From UBA11996 sp964394975 (lineage in GTDB: Bacteria > Chloroflexota > Dehalococcoidia > Lucifugimonadales > UBA826): 64,000 nucleotides of DNA. Positions 1 to 7,302 of this stretch are shown here, one piece after another. A program made the position numbers and the translations under genes. The notes beneath the pieces are model-generated. The model was not told where the DNA came from. It worked only from the letters and a program-made list of their open reading frames with translations, and made no database searches. The stretch covers positions 1 to 64,000 of the forward strand of contig CAYMZR010000002.1 of the NCBI GenBank assembly GCA_964394975.1. Direction: 5' to 3'. Position 1 is the first letter of the stretch. The number at the start of each line of letters is the position of its first letter.

Positions 1-832
1 CCACCAGAATTGCTAAATATCCGTAACCTCCAGATATAGATGGGACCAAGCGATGGTGTATCGAGGCAACTTGCGTTACGCCTGCTAAACCAGCAACAGC
101 TCCACCTAACATAAAGGCGATCAATAGATACCTAGATGTAGGTATCCCAAACCTGTAACTTGAATCTGGATTCAACCCTATTGCTCTTAGCCTAAGTCCA
201 AATTGAGTCCGACTGAAAACATAGATCACTATGAGTACAACGATAAAGGATAGAGCCACTGCTAATGGCGATAATCTAAAACCTTCAACGGTAGGAAACC
301 AGGCATTTTGGTGAAACGGTTCTGTCCCACTGGTAGATGCTATTCCTTTCCGACTCCAAGGGCCAATTATGAGATATACCACCAGACCTGTCGCAACAAA
401 ATTCAATCCCAGACCACCGAAAATTTCGTTGACCCCGCCTCTAACTTTAAGTAACCCAACAACAAGACCCCAAAAAGCTCCTCCAAAAGCTCCTGCAAGT
501 ATCATTACGGGCAGCAATATCCCTGAAGGCAGCTGCAATTCCCTAGCTATAAATGTGGCGGCCACCGCACCAGCTATTATTTGTCCTTCTACCCCTATGT
601 TCCAAAGACCAGCTTTGAAAGTAATAACCAATGAAGCGGAGGCGATAATAACTGGAACTGCCACCATAAGCGTGTCACCAAACTTAGTCATGGACCCCAA
701 AGACCCGGTGAGTAAAAGTCTATAAGTTTCAAAAATAGGTATCTCAAACAGCGCCAAAAGAAAAGAAATAAAAATCATAGATACCAAAATAGCTATGACA
801 TATGAATATATTGGACCTCCAGAAATTTTCAT
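1..832 (-). CDS. BMP-type ABC importer permease (partial, C-terminus beyond the window)
   Basis: This is the inner-membrane permease of a nucleoside/simple-sugar type ABC importer. I translated it from the minus strand: it begins MKISGGPIYSYVIAILVS and continues as a very hydrophobic protein with many membrane segments. It contains the stretch GLWNIGVEGQIIAGAVAA near residue 80, which is characteristic of the BPD_transp_2 permeases (YufP/NupP-like). The start codon overlaps the stop of the ATPase gene by four bases (ATGA), indicating translational coupling. About 277 codons are present; family members run to about 350, so the C-terminus is missing. A second permease gene normally follows outside the window. 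The substrate cannot be told from sequence. Confidence 0.85.
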   Translation of the reverse strand, partial: MKISGGPIYSYVIAILVSMIFISFLLALFEIPIFETYRLLLTGSLGSMTKFGDTLMVAVPVIIASASLVITFKAGLWNIGVEGQIIAGAVAATFIARELQLPSGILLPVMILAGAFGGAFWGLVVGLLKVRGGVNEIFGGLGLNFVATGLVVYLIIGPWSRKGIASTSGTEPFHQNAWFPTVEGFRLSPLAVALSFIVVLIVIYVFSRTQFGLRLRAIGLNPDSSYRFGIPTSRYLLIAFMLGGAVAGLAGVTQVASIHHRLVPSISGGYGYLAILV

Positions 833-2292
833 ATCCGTATACCGCCGATCAAAGATCCAACGTCATGCGGGCTTGTTGCTTTGGCCGAAATATCTCCGAT
901 AATTTCACCTGCAAAACATACCAATATACGATCAGAAAAACTTATTAATTCTTCTATATCTGAAGAGGAAAATATAATGGTGGTTCCGCTTTCAGATCGA
1001 TCCAAAAGCTCATTCCAAACCCATTCCGAGGATTCTATATCAAGCCCTCTAGTTGGATGTTCCATAGCCAAAACCGAAAGATCACTTGGCATCAAAGCAA
1101 GTAAAAGCCTTTGTTGGTTTCCTCCTGACAGATCTTCAGGCTTTGAGTTAACCGTTCCTCTAATGGCATATTCCTGTAATTTATCTTCAGCTAACTGAGT
1201 TGCTTTACCCCAATTTATTGCCTTACCGCCCTGGTTTTCAGCCAAGGCAAAATGTTCCGTCACGGTTAGCCCTTGTATTAAACCTTCCCCTTCCCGATCA
1301 GCGGGCAGGTAATGGAATCCGTTTTCAATATGCCAACTGTAAGAATAATGGGATATGTCCTCTCCACTGAAACTTACACTACCGCTGTATGGGTTTGTTA
1401 ATCCAGAAATACTCCTCAATAAAATGCGCTGTCCAGCGCCTTCTAGGCCGGCGAGTCCAATGATTTCACCTTCAGAAAATCTGCAACTCACATCCTCTAT
1501 ATTCCCATTTTCATCTTTTGCACTTATAGCATCTAATACAAGTACATTTTTACCTAAAACAGTTTGACTTTGGGGTGTTGATTGTTCGTACCCACCAAAC
1601 ATGCGATCAATAAGATCAGAGGTTGGACAGGGCACAGTCAGAGTCTCTACCAACATTCCCTTGCGCAAAACAGTCACCCGATTGCAAATTGATTGAATTT
1701 CCTCCAACTTATGGGAAACAAAAATAACAGACATGCCACTAGCCGCTAGGCGTTCTATAGTGGCAAACAAATTTTTCCGTTGGTCCTCAGAAATAGCAGT
1801 TGTTGGTTCATCTAAAATCAGCACCCTGGCACCCATCCAAAGCAACCTAGCTATTTCTAATTGCTGTCTCTCTCCAATCGTTAGAGTTGAAGCAATGGCA
1901 TCCGGGTCCAGATCAAACCCGTATTCTTGAGATATATCGCTTATGGCGTCTCTAACTGCTGTCCTGTCGAAATCACGGGATTTAGGTAAGCCTGCAAGAA
2001 AGTTATCTATTATGGAAAATGGCAAAAACACCAAGGGCTCTTGGTGCATTATCCCTATTCCAGACTCTATCGCATCTGTGGGAGATGATAGATCCAAATA
2101 GTCGCCATCCAACTCCACTGTTCCTGAGTCAGAAACGAGGGAGCCTGAAATTATATTGACTAAAGTAGACTTACCAGCCCCATTTTCACCAAGTAGCCCG
2201 TGAATCTCACCTTCGCCTATTTCGACAGATATATCGTCATTGGCTAAGATAGTTCCAAAACGTTTAGTTATATTTAGTAACTTCAAAGACAT
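829..2292 (-). CDS. ABC transporter ATP-binding protein, two ABC domains (sugar/nucleoside type)
   Basis: This cytoplasmic ATPase powers the importer. It has two tandem ABC domains, as in RbsA/YufO proteins. Domain 1 has Walker A GENGAGKST at residues 35-43, a signature-like LTIGERQQLEIARLL and Walker B LILDEPT. Domain 2 has a degenerate P-loop (GLEGAGQR, lacking the Lys-Ser/Thr) but a good signature LSGGNQQR, which is usual for the second half of this family. At 487 residues it is close to the usual 500-510. It lies 20 bases after the lipoprotein gene and overlaps the permease gene by four bases, so the three form one minus-strand operon. Confidence 0.92.
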   Translation of the reverse strand: MSLKLLNITKRFGTILANDDISVEIGEGEIHGLLGENGAGKSTLVNIISGSLVSDSGTVELDGDYLDLSSPTDAIESGIGIMHQEPLVFLPFSIIDNFLAGLPKSRDFDRTAVRDAISDISQEYGFDLDPDAIASTLTIGERQQLEIARLLWMGARVLILDEPTTAISEDQRKNLFATIERLAASGMSVIFVSHKLEEIQSICNRVTVLRKGMLVETLTVPCPTSDLIDRMFGGYEQSTPQSQTVLGKNVLVLDAISAKDENGNIEDVSCRFSEGEIIGLAGLEGAGQRILLRSISGLTNPYSGSVSFSGEDISHYSYSWHIENGFHYLPADREGEGLIQGLTVTEHFALAENQGGKAINWGKATQLAEDKLQEYAIRGTVNSKPEDLSGGNQQRLLLALMPSDLSVLAMEHPTRGLDIESSEWVWNELLDRSESGTTIIFSSSDIEELISFSDRILVCFAGEIIGDISAKATSPHDVGSLIGGIRI

Positions 2293-2312
2293 GAAGTCTA
2301 CCCAGTCATTTT

Positions 2313-3509
2313 TTATTCAGTTGTTGATGCCCCTTCTATCCCTTCAAGCAGCATAGGAAGATACCAAATTTCTTTATCGGTAGCCTCTTTACCATCAGCC
2401 AGAAAAGCTGAGCCATCTTGATAATTTAATGGCCCCTTCCAAAGGTTCAAATCGCCCTTCGATAATTTTTCTATAAACTCATCCAGAGTTTTTGAGTTTT
2501 CACTTGTTAAACCATCACCTTTCAAGAATCCGATCGCGCTAGAATCATGGTCGTTAATATCGTCCCAATCTGGACCCACCCATTGGAATGAGGCTTTGAA
2601 ATTTCCTTCCATTACTGATTTAGCTATCTTATGGTAGGAAGGGCCCCAATTGAAATAAGGCACCCCTAGGCACACTGACGGAGCCTCCGAACATGCACCT
2701 TCAAAATCGTAGGGAATTGCCCATACCGTTTTTCCTGAAGCTGCTGCTTGGCCGGCAACTACAATAGCTTCTGTGGTATCAATACCAGATATTATTACGT
2801 CTGATCCGGAGGCTATAAAGTCGTTTACCACCACAGTTGGATCTTGAGTCACACCCGGGATATTGAACCAAAACCCTATCCATGTAACTTTGAATTTCAG
2901 GTCGGAGGCACTTCTACCTTTAACAGTTTCCCAACAATGTTTTGCCCCAAGATAAGTGGAGCTGACCAATCGTCGTGTCTCTGCATTAATTAAAGGGCCA
3001 AGATATGAAATATTCCCTGTATCAGACTGTAGTGCAGCGGCGCATCCTGCCATCATTTTCCCGTATTCCATTTTACCCATCAAATTCCCTAGGCTTTTCA
3101 AATCGCTACGATAATCCTCTCCGTCTGACCAAGCTGTGTCACCCGAGGCCCATATCATTGGAGTTTCTGGATGAGCTTCAGCAGCTTCCAAAATGCCGTC
3201 TTTCATGTCGTCAGAGGTCGCTACAATTAAATTAGCACCCTGGGAAATCATATCCTCCACAACCTGAGGTACCGTAACGTTAGGGGAATCAGCAGGATTA
3301 ACTTTATCAATTGTTATTAATTCTCCACCAGCCTTGCTAACAGCGTAGGAGGCCCCTTCAAAATGGGCTTGAGACCAGCCGTGGTCATTCTGTGGCCCAA
3401 CTAGTATCAAACCCAATTTAAACGATTCACTATCAACACCGCCGCTACTAGAGCAAGCTCCTACAGACAAAAGTAAAATCAATATCAACGGTACCAATTT
3501 GAAACGCAT
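2313..3509 (-). CDS. BMP family substrate-binding lipoprotein
   Basis: This is the extracellular solute-binding lipoprotein of the ABC importer. Residues 1-19 form a lipoprotein signal peptide with lipobox LSVGAC and the lipidated cysteine at residue 19, followed by a Ser/Gly linker. The mature part starts FKLGLILVGPQNDHGWSQAH, the typical opening of Bmp/Med (PnrA-like) proteins, which bind nucleosides or related compounds. The start has a strong AAAGGAGA ribosome site seven bases upstream. It is the first gene of the operon. The 158 bases before it should hold the promoter, but I could not pick convincing -35/-10 boxes. The ligand is unknown. Confidence 0.88.
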   Translation of the reverse strand: MRFKLVPLILILLLSVGACSSSGGVDSESFKLGLILVGPQNDHGWSQAHFEGASYAVSKAGGELITIDKVNPADSPNVTVPQVVEDMISQGANLIVATSDDMKDGILEAAEAHPETPMIWASGDTAWSDGEDYRSDLKSLGNLMGKMEYGKMMAGCAAALQSDTGNISYLGPLINAETRRLVSSTYLGAKHCWETVKGRSASDLKFKVTWIGFWFNIPGVTQDPTVVVNDFIASGSDVIISGIDTTEAIVVAGQAAASGKTVWAIPYDFEGACSEAPSVCLGVPYFNWGPSYHKIAKSVMEGNFKASFQWVGPDWDDINDHDSSAIGFLKGDGLTSENSKTLDEFIEKLSKGDLNLWKGPLNYQDGSAFLADGKEATDKEIWYLPMLLEGIEGASTTE

Positions 3510-3667
3510 AAAAGATTCTCCTTTGATTTCAACTCTATTCCGACAGTCATTTTTGCAAAGCTAACAGAGCATTTACTATCGTTAATCACGCAAACCACAG
3601 TCTATGCTTCAATTTAAGCCAATAGTTACAGAAACTGTTAAACCTTTGTAAACTGTGAGCATATTTC

Positions 3668-4720
3668 CTAAATGAACGGCATCACTTTTTCTGAGAAAAG
3701 TTTCATGGAATTTTGTACCACTTCTGTGGTATTTCGGCCTCTTCTATTGAATTCCAGTATGCATTGATCCACCCCTGGAATACTCTCCTCCAATTCCTTC
3801 AATTTTTCTATACAGCCTTCAGGACTTTCGTAAATGCAATTTTCAACTGCTGTCTCAAAATTCCACGTTCCCCACCCTCCAGCTCCTGATGAAAAATCAT
3901 GCCGACCTCCACCAATGGCGGAAGAATGCACTGGAGGGCCATCACCAATAACATCACTGTCGAGCCAGTTTTTCCGCATCAATTCATGAGCCTTCTCTTT
4001 CGTCTCAGCGACAAAAAGAGACACTACAACATGGAAAGGTTGAGGAACCCCATTGGCTGCGATGTTGTTTGTATTGGACTTAAACGTTTTTACATGTCTC
4101 CCCAAATTAACAACAGACTGGCTCAAAGTTATCCCAACTACACCCATACCATTTTGTGCAGCAAATTTGAAAGATCCATCACTATTTGCCGCCATCAGGA
4201 GTGGCGGATATGGGCTCTGGACCGGTTTTGGGAGAACGGGTACATCTTCGAAGTTCCAATAATCTCCCTTGAAATTTAGTCTCGGCTGAGCCCACGCCTC
4301 TTTTAAAACATTAGAATATTCGGCGACCATTGTTCGGCTTTCGTCACCATCGATTTCTGAAGAAACCCCCATCACCTGACTAGAAGGACCACCCCATCTT
4401 CCGCCTATACACAAATCTAACCTACCCTGGGTCAAAATATCACAAGTTGCTACCTCAGTAGCCAGATTTAACGGGTGATGCATGGGAACTTGAGTCGCTA
4501 ATGTACCAAATCTAATTGCTTTCGTGTGCTGTGCTGCCGCAACTGCCACCAGCAAAGGCTCTGACATCGGCCTTGTTGGATAAAAAGGTGCCTCTGCCAA
4601 CCAACCTTCTCTAAACCCCAGTTTTTCAGCCAGAATCAATTCTTCTATGGTCTCCCAGTGTCTGCGCCCTACATCTGACCCTTCATATCCGGGGACTTGC
4701 CAAAATACTCCAAATTTCAA
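3668..4720 (-). CDS. LLM class flavin-dependent oxidoreductase (luciferase-like monooxygenase)
   Basis: This is a 350-residue luciferase-like TIM-barrel monooxygenase, expected to use reduced FMN and O2 to oxidise a small organic substrate. Supporting stretches are the N-terminal MKFGVFWQVPGYEG, AEAPFYPTRPMSEPLLVAVAAAQHT and IRFGTLATQVPMHHPLNLATEVATCDILTQGRL split over the barrel, then LDLCIGGRWGGPS. The start is TTG, with a GGAG ribosome site nine bases upstream. It follows the cupin gene by 19 bases on the same strand, so the two probably form one transcript. Marine SAR202 genomes carry many such enzymes and are thought to use them on recalcitrant organic matter; the substrate here is unknown. 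Confidence 0.85.
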   Translation of the reverse strand: MKFGVFWQVPGYEGSDVGRRHWETIEELILAEKLGFREGWLAEAPFYPTRPMSEPLLVAVAAAQHTKAIRFGTLATQVPMHHPLNLATEVATCDILTQGRLDLCIGGRWGGPSSQVMGVSSEIDGDESRTMVAEYSNVLKEAWAQPRLNFKGDYWNFEDVPVLPKPVQSPYPPLLMAANSDGSFKFAAQNGMGVVGITLSQSVVNLGRHVKTFKSNTNNIAANGVPQPFHVVVSLFVAETKEKAHELMRKNWLDSDVIGDGPPVHSSAIGGGRHDFSSGAGGWGTWNFETAVENCIYESPEGCIEKLKELEESIPGVDQCILEFNRRGRNTTEVVQNSMKLFSEKVMPFI

Positions 4721-4739
4721 ATCGACTAGCTCCTCAACT

Positions 4740-5054
4740 TTATTCGACCGGAATGGCTATCGACACCCGAGTCCTATTCCCCACCGCTTTCGTAGTATGG
4801 CCTTTTCCCGTCAGGTCTTCAGCGAGCATCATGTCACCGGGACCTAAGGTGTAAACCGTCCCATCACCTAGACCTATTTCTACCTGACCTTCCAATGTAA
4901 CTATGAATTGTCTTCTAGGTGCCACATGCCAATCAATGAAATTACCAGGTTCATGTCTTCGGAAAATAATGCCCGTGGCTGGCATATCTCCTAGCGGCGA
5001 ATATTCTTCCATGTGAGACTGACCATCATCTCCAGTGAAAATTCTATAAAACAT
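4740..5054 (-). CDS. Small cupin-domain protein
   Basis: This is a single-domain cupin of 104 residues. The double-stranded beta-helix motifs are visible: NFIDWHVAPRRQFIVTLEG carries the histidine and glutamate ligands of cupin motif 1, and LGPGDMMLAEDLTGKGHTT resembles motif 2. It could bind a metal and act as a small dioxygenase, isomerase or ligand sensor. A GAGG ribosome site lies seven bases before the ATG. It is immediately upstream of the luciferase-like monooxygenase on the same strand, so it may act on the substrate or product of that enzyme. The activity itself cannot be assigned. Confidence 0.75.
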   Translation of the reverse strand: MFYRIFTGDDGQSHMEEYSPLGDMPATGIIFRRHEPGNFIDWHVAPRRQFIVTLEGQVEIGLGDGTVYTLGPGDMMLAEDLTGKGHTTKAVGNRTRVSIAIPVE

Positions 5055-5147
5055 ACCTTAACCTCTACCTCATAAATTTCTTTCTTTACAACAAATAAAT
5101 TTTCTCTATTAATCCAAACCTTCGGACTGCCATTAATCAGGCATGGT

Positions 5148-5393
5148 TCAGGAATGCTTCGGTTGCGGGCTAATATCTATTTTCCACTCTCCTGTAACCT
5201 CTGACGGAGATATTTTGCATTTAATCTTTTTTTTCAACGATTTTGGAAGGGCATAAGTACCGACCATGTAAGAAGAAGCCAAAATAATGGTTCCGGTACC
5301 ATTTTGAGCTTCAGATATCGCCTTGTCCACACGCGATATCTGATCCGGAACGGAAGATTTCGTAACGTCCACAATCTCGTGAGATTCTCCCAT
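5148..5393 (-). CDS. Small TusA-like protein lacking the catalytic cysteine
   Basis: This 81-residue protein is not strongly recognisable alone. It aligns by eye with the TusA protein encoded at 7022-7264: DVTKSSVPDQ lines up with DVRGEICPYP, and the C-terminal GEWKIDI with GEWKIHL. In this alignment the sulfur-carrying Cys is Val, and the second Pro of CPxP is Gln. The start ATG lies three bases after the stop of the YeeE/YedE transporter gene, so the two are very likely co-translated. I infer a degenerate TusA-fold partner of the transporter, perhaps structural or regulatory. It could also be an unrelated small protein. Confidence 0.55.
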   Translation of the reverse strand: MGESHEIVDVTKSSVPDQISRVDKAISEAQNGTGTIILASSYMVGTYALPKSLKKKIKCKISPSEVTGEWKIDISPQPKHS

Positions 5394-5396
5394 CCC

Positions 5397-6731
5397 CTAA
5401 GGAAACCTTTTTATCCACTGGACACCTATATAGGCCCCAACTGCCAAACCAACGGCATACACCCATCCATTCAAAGCCAAAGATGGAACGGCCGAAAAGA
5501 AGGCTCCCAGAGTGCAGCCCACACCTAAGCCGGCACCATATCCCATAATTACCCCTCCAACTATCGACTGGACATACCTCACAGGAGTTTGCGGAATCCT
5601 TAGTTTAAATTCACGGGCAAAAACAGCCGATGCTAAGGCTCCAGCCACAATTCCCAAATTTAGAAAAAATCCACTTGTAAACCAAGAGCCATCGGCTACC
5701 GTCATAACGCAAGCCCCTAGCCCCTCCATACCCTTCAAGTGGAGCTCTTCAAGGCCAAAAATGTTACTCAAAGATGTTGTCCACCTAGATATTTCCCCCA
5801 CAACACCCAAAGGTCTAAATCTAATGAACAATAAAATGTTAAGGATCCCCAGAGATATCCCTCCTACTATTGGGCTCCATTCTTTCCTGAAAACATTTCT
5901 AACATAGCCGGTAATTTCTGAAGCAGCGCTGGTTGGATTACTTTCTTCTGACCTCCTCTTTATCTCGGGCATCGCAAATCCGGCGGTAGCTCTTCTCTCT
6001 CTCAACACCGCTAAGTAGAGCAGGACTGCCATAATTAAAGTGGTAACAACGATGGCTCCCGTATAGGAAATTTCAGCCGGCATCCAAATCTGTGCTTCAG
6101 AAGAAATCAAATGATCCCACCACCAATTCCAAGAGTTATTTAACAGGAACAAACCAACCATAACGCCACCTATAGCCAGCCAGGACCCAATATAACCTTC
6201 ACCCATCCGATAGAGAGACCCAGACACGCACCCTCCTGCCAAGACCATACCGACTCCGAACAGGGTACCCGCCACCAAGGTAGACAAACCCACAGGCAGA
6301 ACATTGGCATCAGACGGTGGCGCTCCAAAACCTGGATTGGGCGACACTGTACTCATCACCATTACAAACCCCGCAGTGCAAACAGCAAGTCCCACCAAAA
6401 CACCTTTTATCATTCTGGTTTGACCCAAAAGAAAAAAATCCCTAAACGCTGAGGTGAAACAAAAACGACTTCTTTGGACCGTTATCCCGAAAGCTATCCC
6501 TGCCAACCAAAAAACAGCCTCTCCGTGAGTTCCCATGTAGATAGTGTAAGTTAGAATTAGCAACAAAACTCCGGACACAGCAAGACCACAAAGAGTACTT
6601 TTTCCTATTTTACTTTTTGCTGAGAAAGTAGTTATTTGCATAAATTCCTGATCCAGCGCCTTATTATTGGCGTTTCCATTAAAGTTTCCATGTTCAACCC
6701 TTTCCAAATAAGTAGTTGAAGTCTTGCTCAT
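5397..6731 (-). CDS. YeeE/YedE family thiosulfate/sulfur transporter
   Basis: This is a 444-residue membrane protein with about ten hydrophobic segments and the paired repeats of the YeeE/YedE (TsuA-like) family. Those proteins import thiosulfate or other sulfur species through conserved cysteines. Visible family marks are QRSRFCFTSAFRDFF in the first half, VLAGGCVSGSLYRMGEGY, and GAGLGVGCTLGAFFSAVPSL in the second half, each with a cysteine in a Gly-rich loop. The first 40 residues are a polar cytoplasmic extension. The start ATG has no clear ribosome site. A small TusA-like gene follows and a tusA-rhodanese pair diverges from it, which supports a sulfur role. Confidence 0.88.
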   Translation of the reverse strand: MSKTSTTYLERVEHGNFNGNANNKALDQEFMQITTFSAKSKIGKSTLCGLAVSGVLLLILTYTIYMGTHGEAVFWLAGIAFGITVQRSRFCFTSAFRDFFLLGQTRMIKGVLVGLAVCTAGFVMVMSTVSPNPGFGAPPSDANVLPVGLSTLVAGTLFGVGMVLAGGCVSGSLYRMGEGYIGSWLAIGGVMVGLFLLNNSWNWWWDHLISSEAQIWMPAEISYTGAIVVTTLIMAVLLYLAVLRERRATAGFAMPEIKRRSEESNPTSAASEITGYVRNVFRKEWSPIVGGISLGILNILLFIRFRPLGVVGEISRWTTSLSNIFGLEELHLKGMEGLGACVMTVADGSWFTSGFFLNLGIVAGALASAVFAREFKLRIPQTPVRYVQSIVGGVIMGYGAGLGVGCTLGAFFSAVPSLALNGWVYAVGLAVGAYIGVQWIKRFP

Positions 6732-6788
6732 ATATTACATACATTTTTTCTTATGACTAGGGTATGATCTCAGATCAATAGGTTTAAT

Positions 6789-6817
6789 TTGACATAAGAG
6801 ATGCTATTCAGTAAATT
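6789..6817 (+). promoter_or_regulatory. Sigma-70-type promoter for the tusA leader
   Basis: A perfect -35 box TTGACA (6789-6794) is followed by a 17-base spacer and a -10 box TAAATT (6812-6817, four of six consensus positions). Transcription would start near 6824, just ahead of the structured leader. It is the best-scoring promoter by eye in this intergenic region. Confidence 0.65.
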
Positions 6818-6823
6818 TATATC

Positions 6824-6995
6824 CTCATGTTAAATAAAGAAAAATACGGCCTGCCGAAGCAAAATATCTACCTCGTTGGGGTCTGCCGCTCTACATTTAG
6901 GTGTTCTTGTATGAGTTAACAAGGGGTATTTTTCTAGTCGCCTGAAGGCGAACAAACACAACCCCGTCCGCATTTGATGGACGGGGTTTTTTTTT
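6824..6995 (+). ncRNA. Structured leader RNA (candidate riboswitch or attenuator) upstream of tusA
   Basis: Between the promoter and tusA lies about 170 nt with several good helices. A 9-bp perfect stem GAAAAATAC (6839-6847) with GTATTTTTC (6926-6934) closes a domain. Inside it are the hairpins ACCTC-GTT-GGGGT (6870-6882) and CTTGT/ACAAG (6906-6923). After it comes the hairpin TCGCC-TGAA-GGCGA (6938-6951) and then a strong terminator. Only 26 nt separate the T-run from the tusA ATG, leaving no room for another promoter, so tusA is probably expressed by read-through. I could not match it to riboswitch classes I know (TPP, SAM, cobalamin, FMN, purine, c-di-GMP, fluoride, T-box). A free-standing small RNA is the alternative. 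Confidence 0.55.
6960..6995 (+). terminator. Intrinsic terminator within the tusA leader
   Basis: The stem is AACCCCGTCC (6960-6969) paired with GGACGGGGTT (6979-6988) around a nine-base loop. The T-run, nine Ts, covers 6987-6995. It sits before, not after, the tusA gene, which points to conditional termination. The left arm could pair instead with GGGGT at 6923-6927 or 6878-6882, but those pairings are much weaker. Confidence 0.85.
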
Positions 6996-7021
6996 GAGCA
7001 AAATAAGGGAGTTTTGAAAAA

Positions 7022-7264
7022 ATGGACAGTGACACAAATCCAACTTTGCTAGATGTAAGGGGAGAAATTTGTCCTTATCCGATGTTAAGGACAAATAAGG
7101 AACTAGACAATTCAGAACACATACTGGACGCTCTAGATGTGCTAACTGATCATCCACCAGCACTATCTACCATACCTTCTGAAGCTATGAAGAGAGGATA
7201 CGGATGCGAAATTGAAGAAGTGGAAGCTGGGGAATGGAAAATTCATCTATTTAAATCCGTTTAG
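7022..7264 (+). CDS. TusA family sulfurtransferase / sulfur carrier
   Basis: This is an 80-residue TusA/SirA-fold protein. It opens with the family hallmark LLDVRGEICPYPMLRTNKEL, here split as DVRGE plus the CPYP motif at residues 17-20, where Cys17 would carry a persulfide. The rest has the expected pattern up to GEWKIHL. TusA proteins pass sulfane sulfur between rhodaneses, transporters and acceptors in the cytoplasm. A ribosome site AAGGGAG precedes the ATG. It is followed after 38 bases by a rhodanese lipoprotein gene and diverges from a YeeE/YedE transporter gene, a common association. Expression is probably controlled by the upstream leader. Confidence 0.9.
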   Translation: MDSDTNPTLLDVRGEICPYPMLRTNKELDNSEHILDALDVLTDHPPALSTIPSEAMKRGYGCEIEEVEAGEWKIHLFKSV

Positions 7265-7302
7265 TTAAAACTGCTTATAAAGCGTAAAAAGGAACATAGA
7301 AT

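Noticed and set aside
369..725. 118-codon open frame opposite the ABC permease
   Set aside because: It is antisense to a conserved hydrophobic permease; its Pro/Thr/Ala-rich content is what the complement of membrane codons gives.
3899..4279. 126-codon open frame opposite the luciferase-like monooxygenase
   Set aside because: It is the antisense shadow of a well-supported gene and shows no recognisable domain.
5148..5150. UGA at the end of the small TusA-like gene as another selenocysteine codon
   Set aside because: Read-through would add only four residues before a UAA, after the end of the predicted fold, with no conserved sequence beyond.
6824..6995. Identification of the tusA leader as 6S RNA or a known riboswitch
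   Set aside because: The length is near that of 6S RNA, but the 3' end is a self-contained terminator rather than pairing with the 5' end, and no consensus motif of TPP, SAM, cobalamin, FMN, purine, fluoride, c-di-GMP or T-box RNAs was found.
6897..7163. 88-codon open frame on the minus strand across the leader terminator and tusA
   Set aside because: It runs antisense through a clear terminator and the conserved TusA coding sequence and has no family resemblance or ribosome site.
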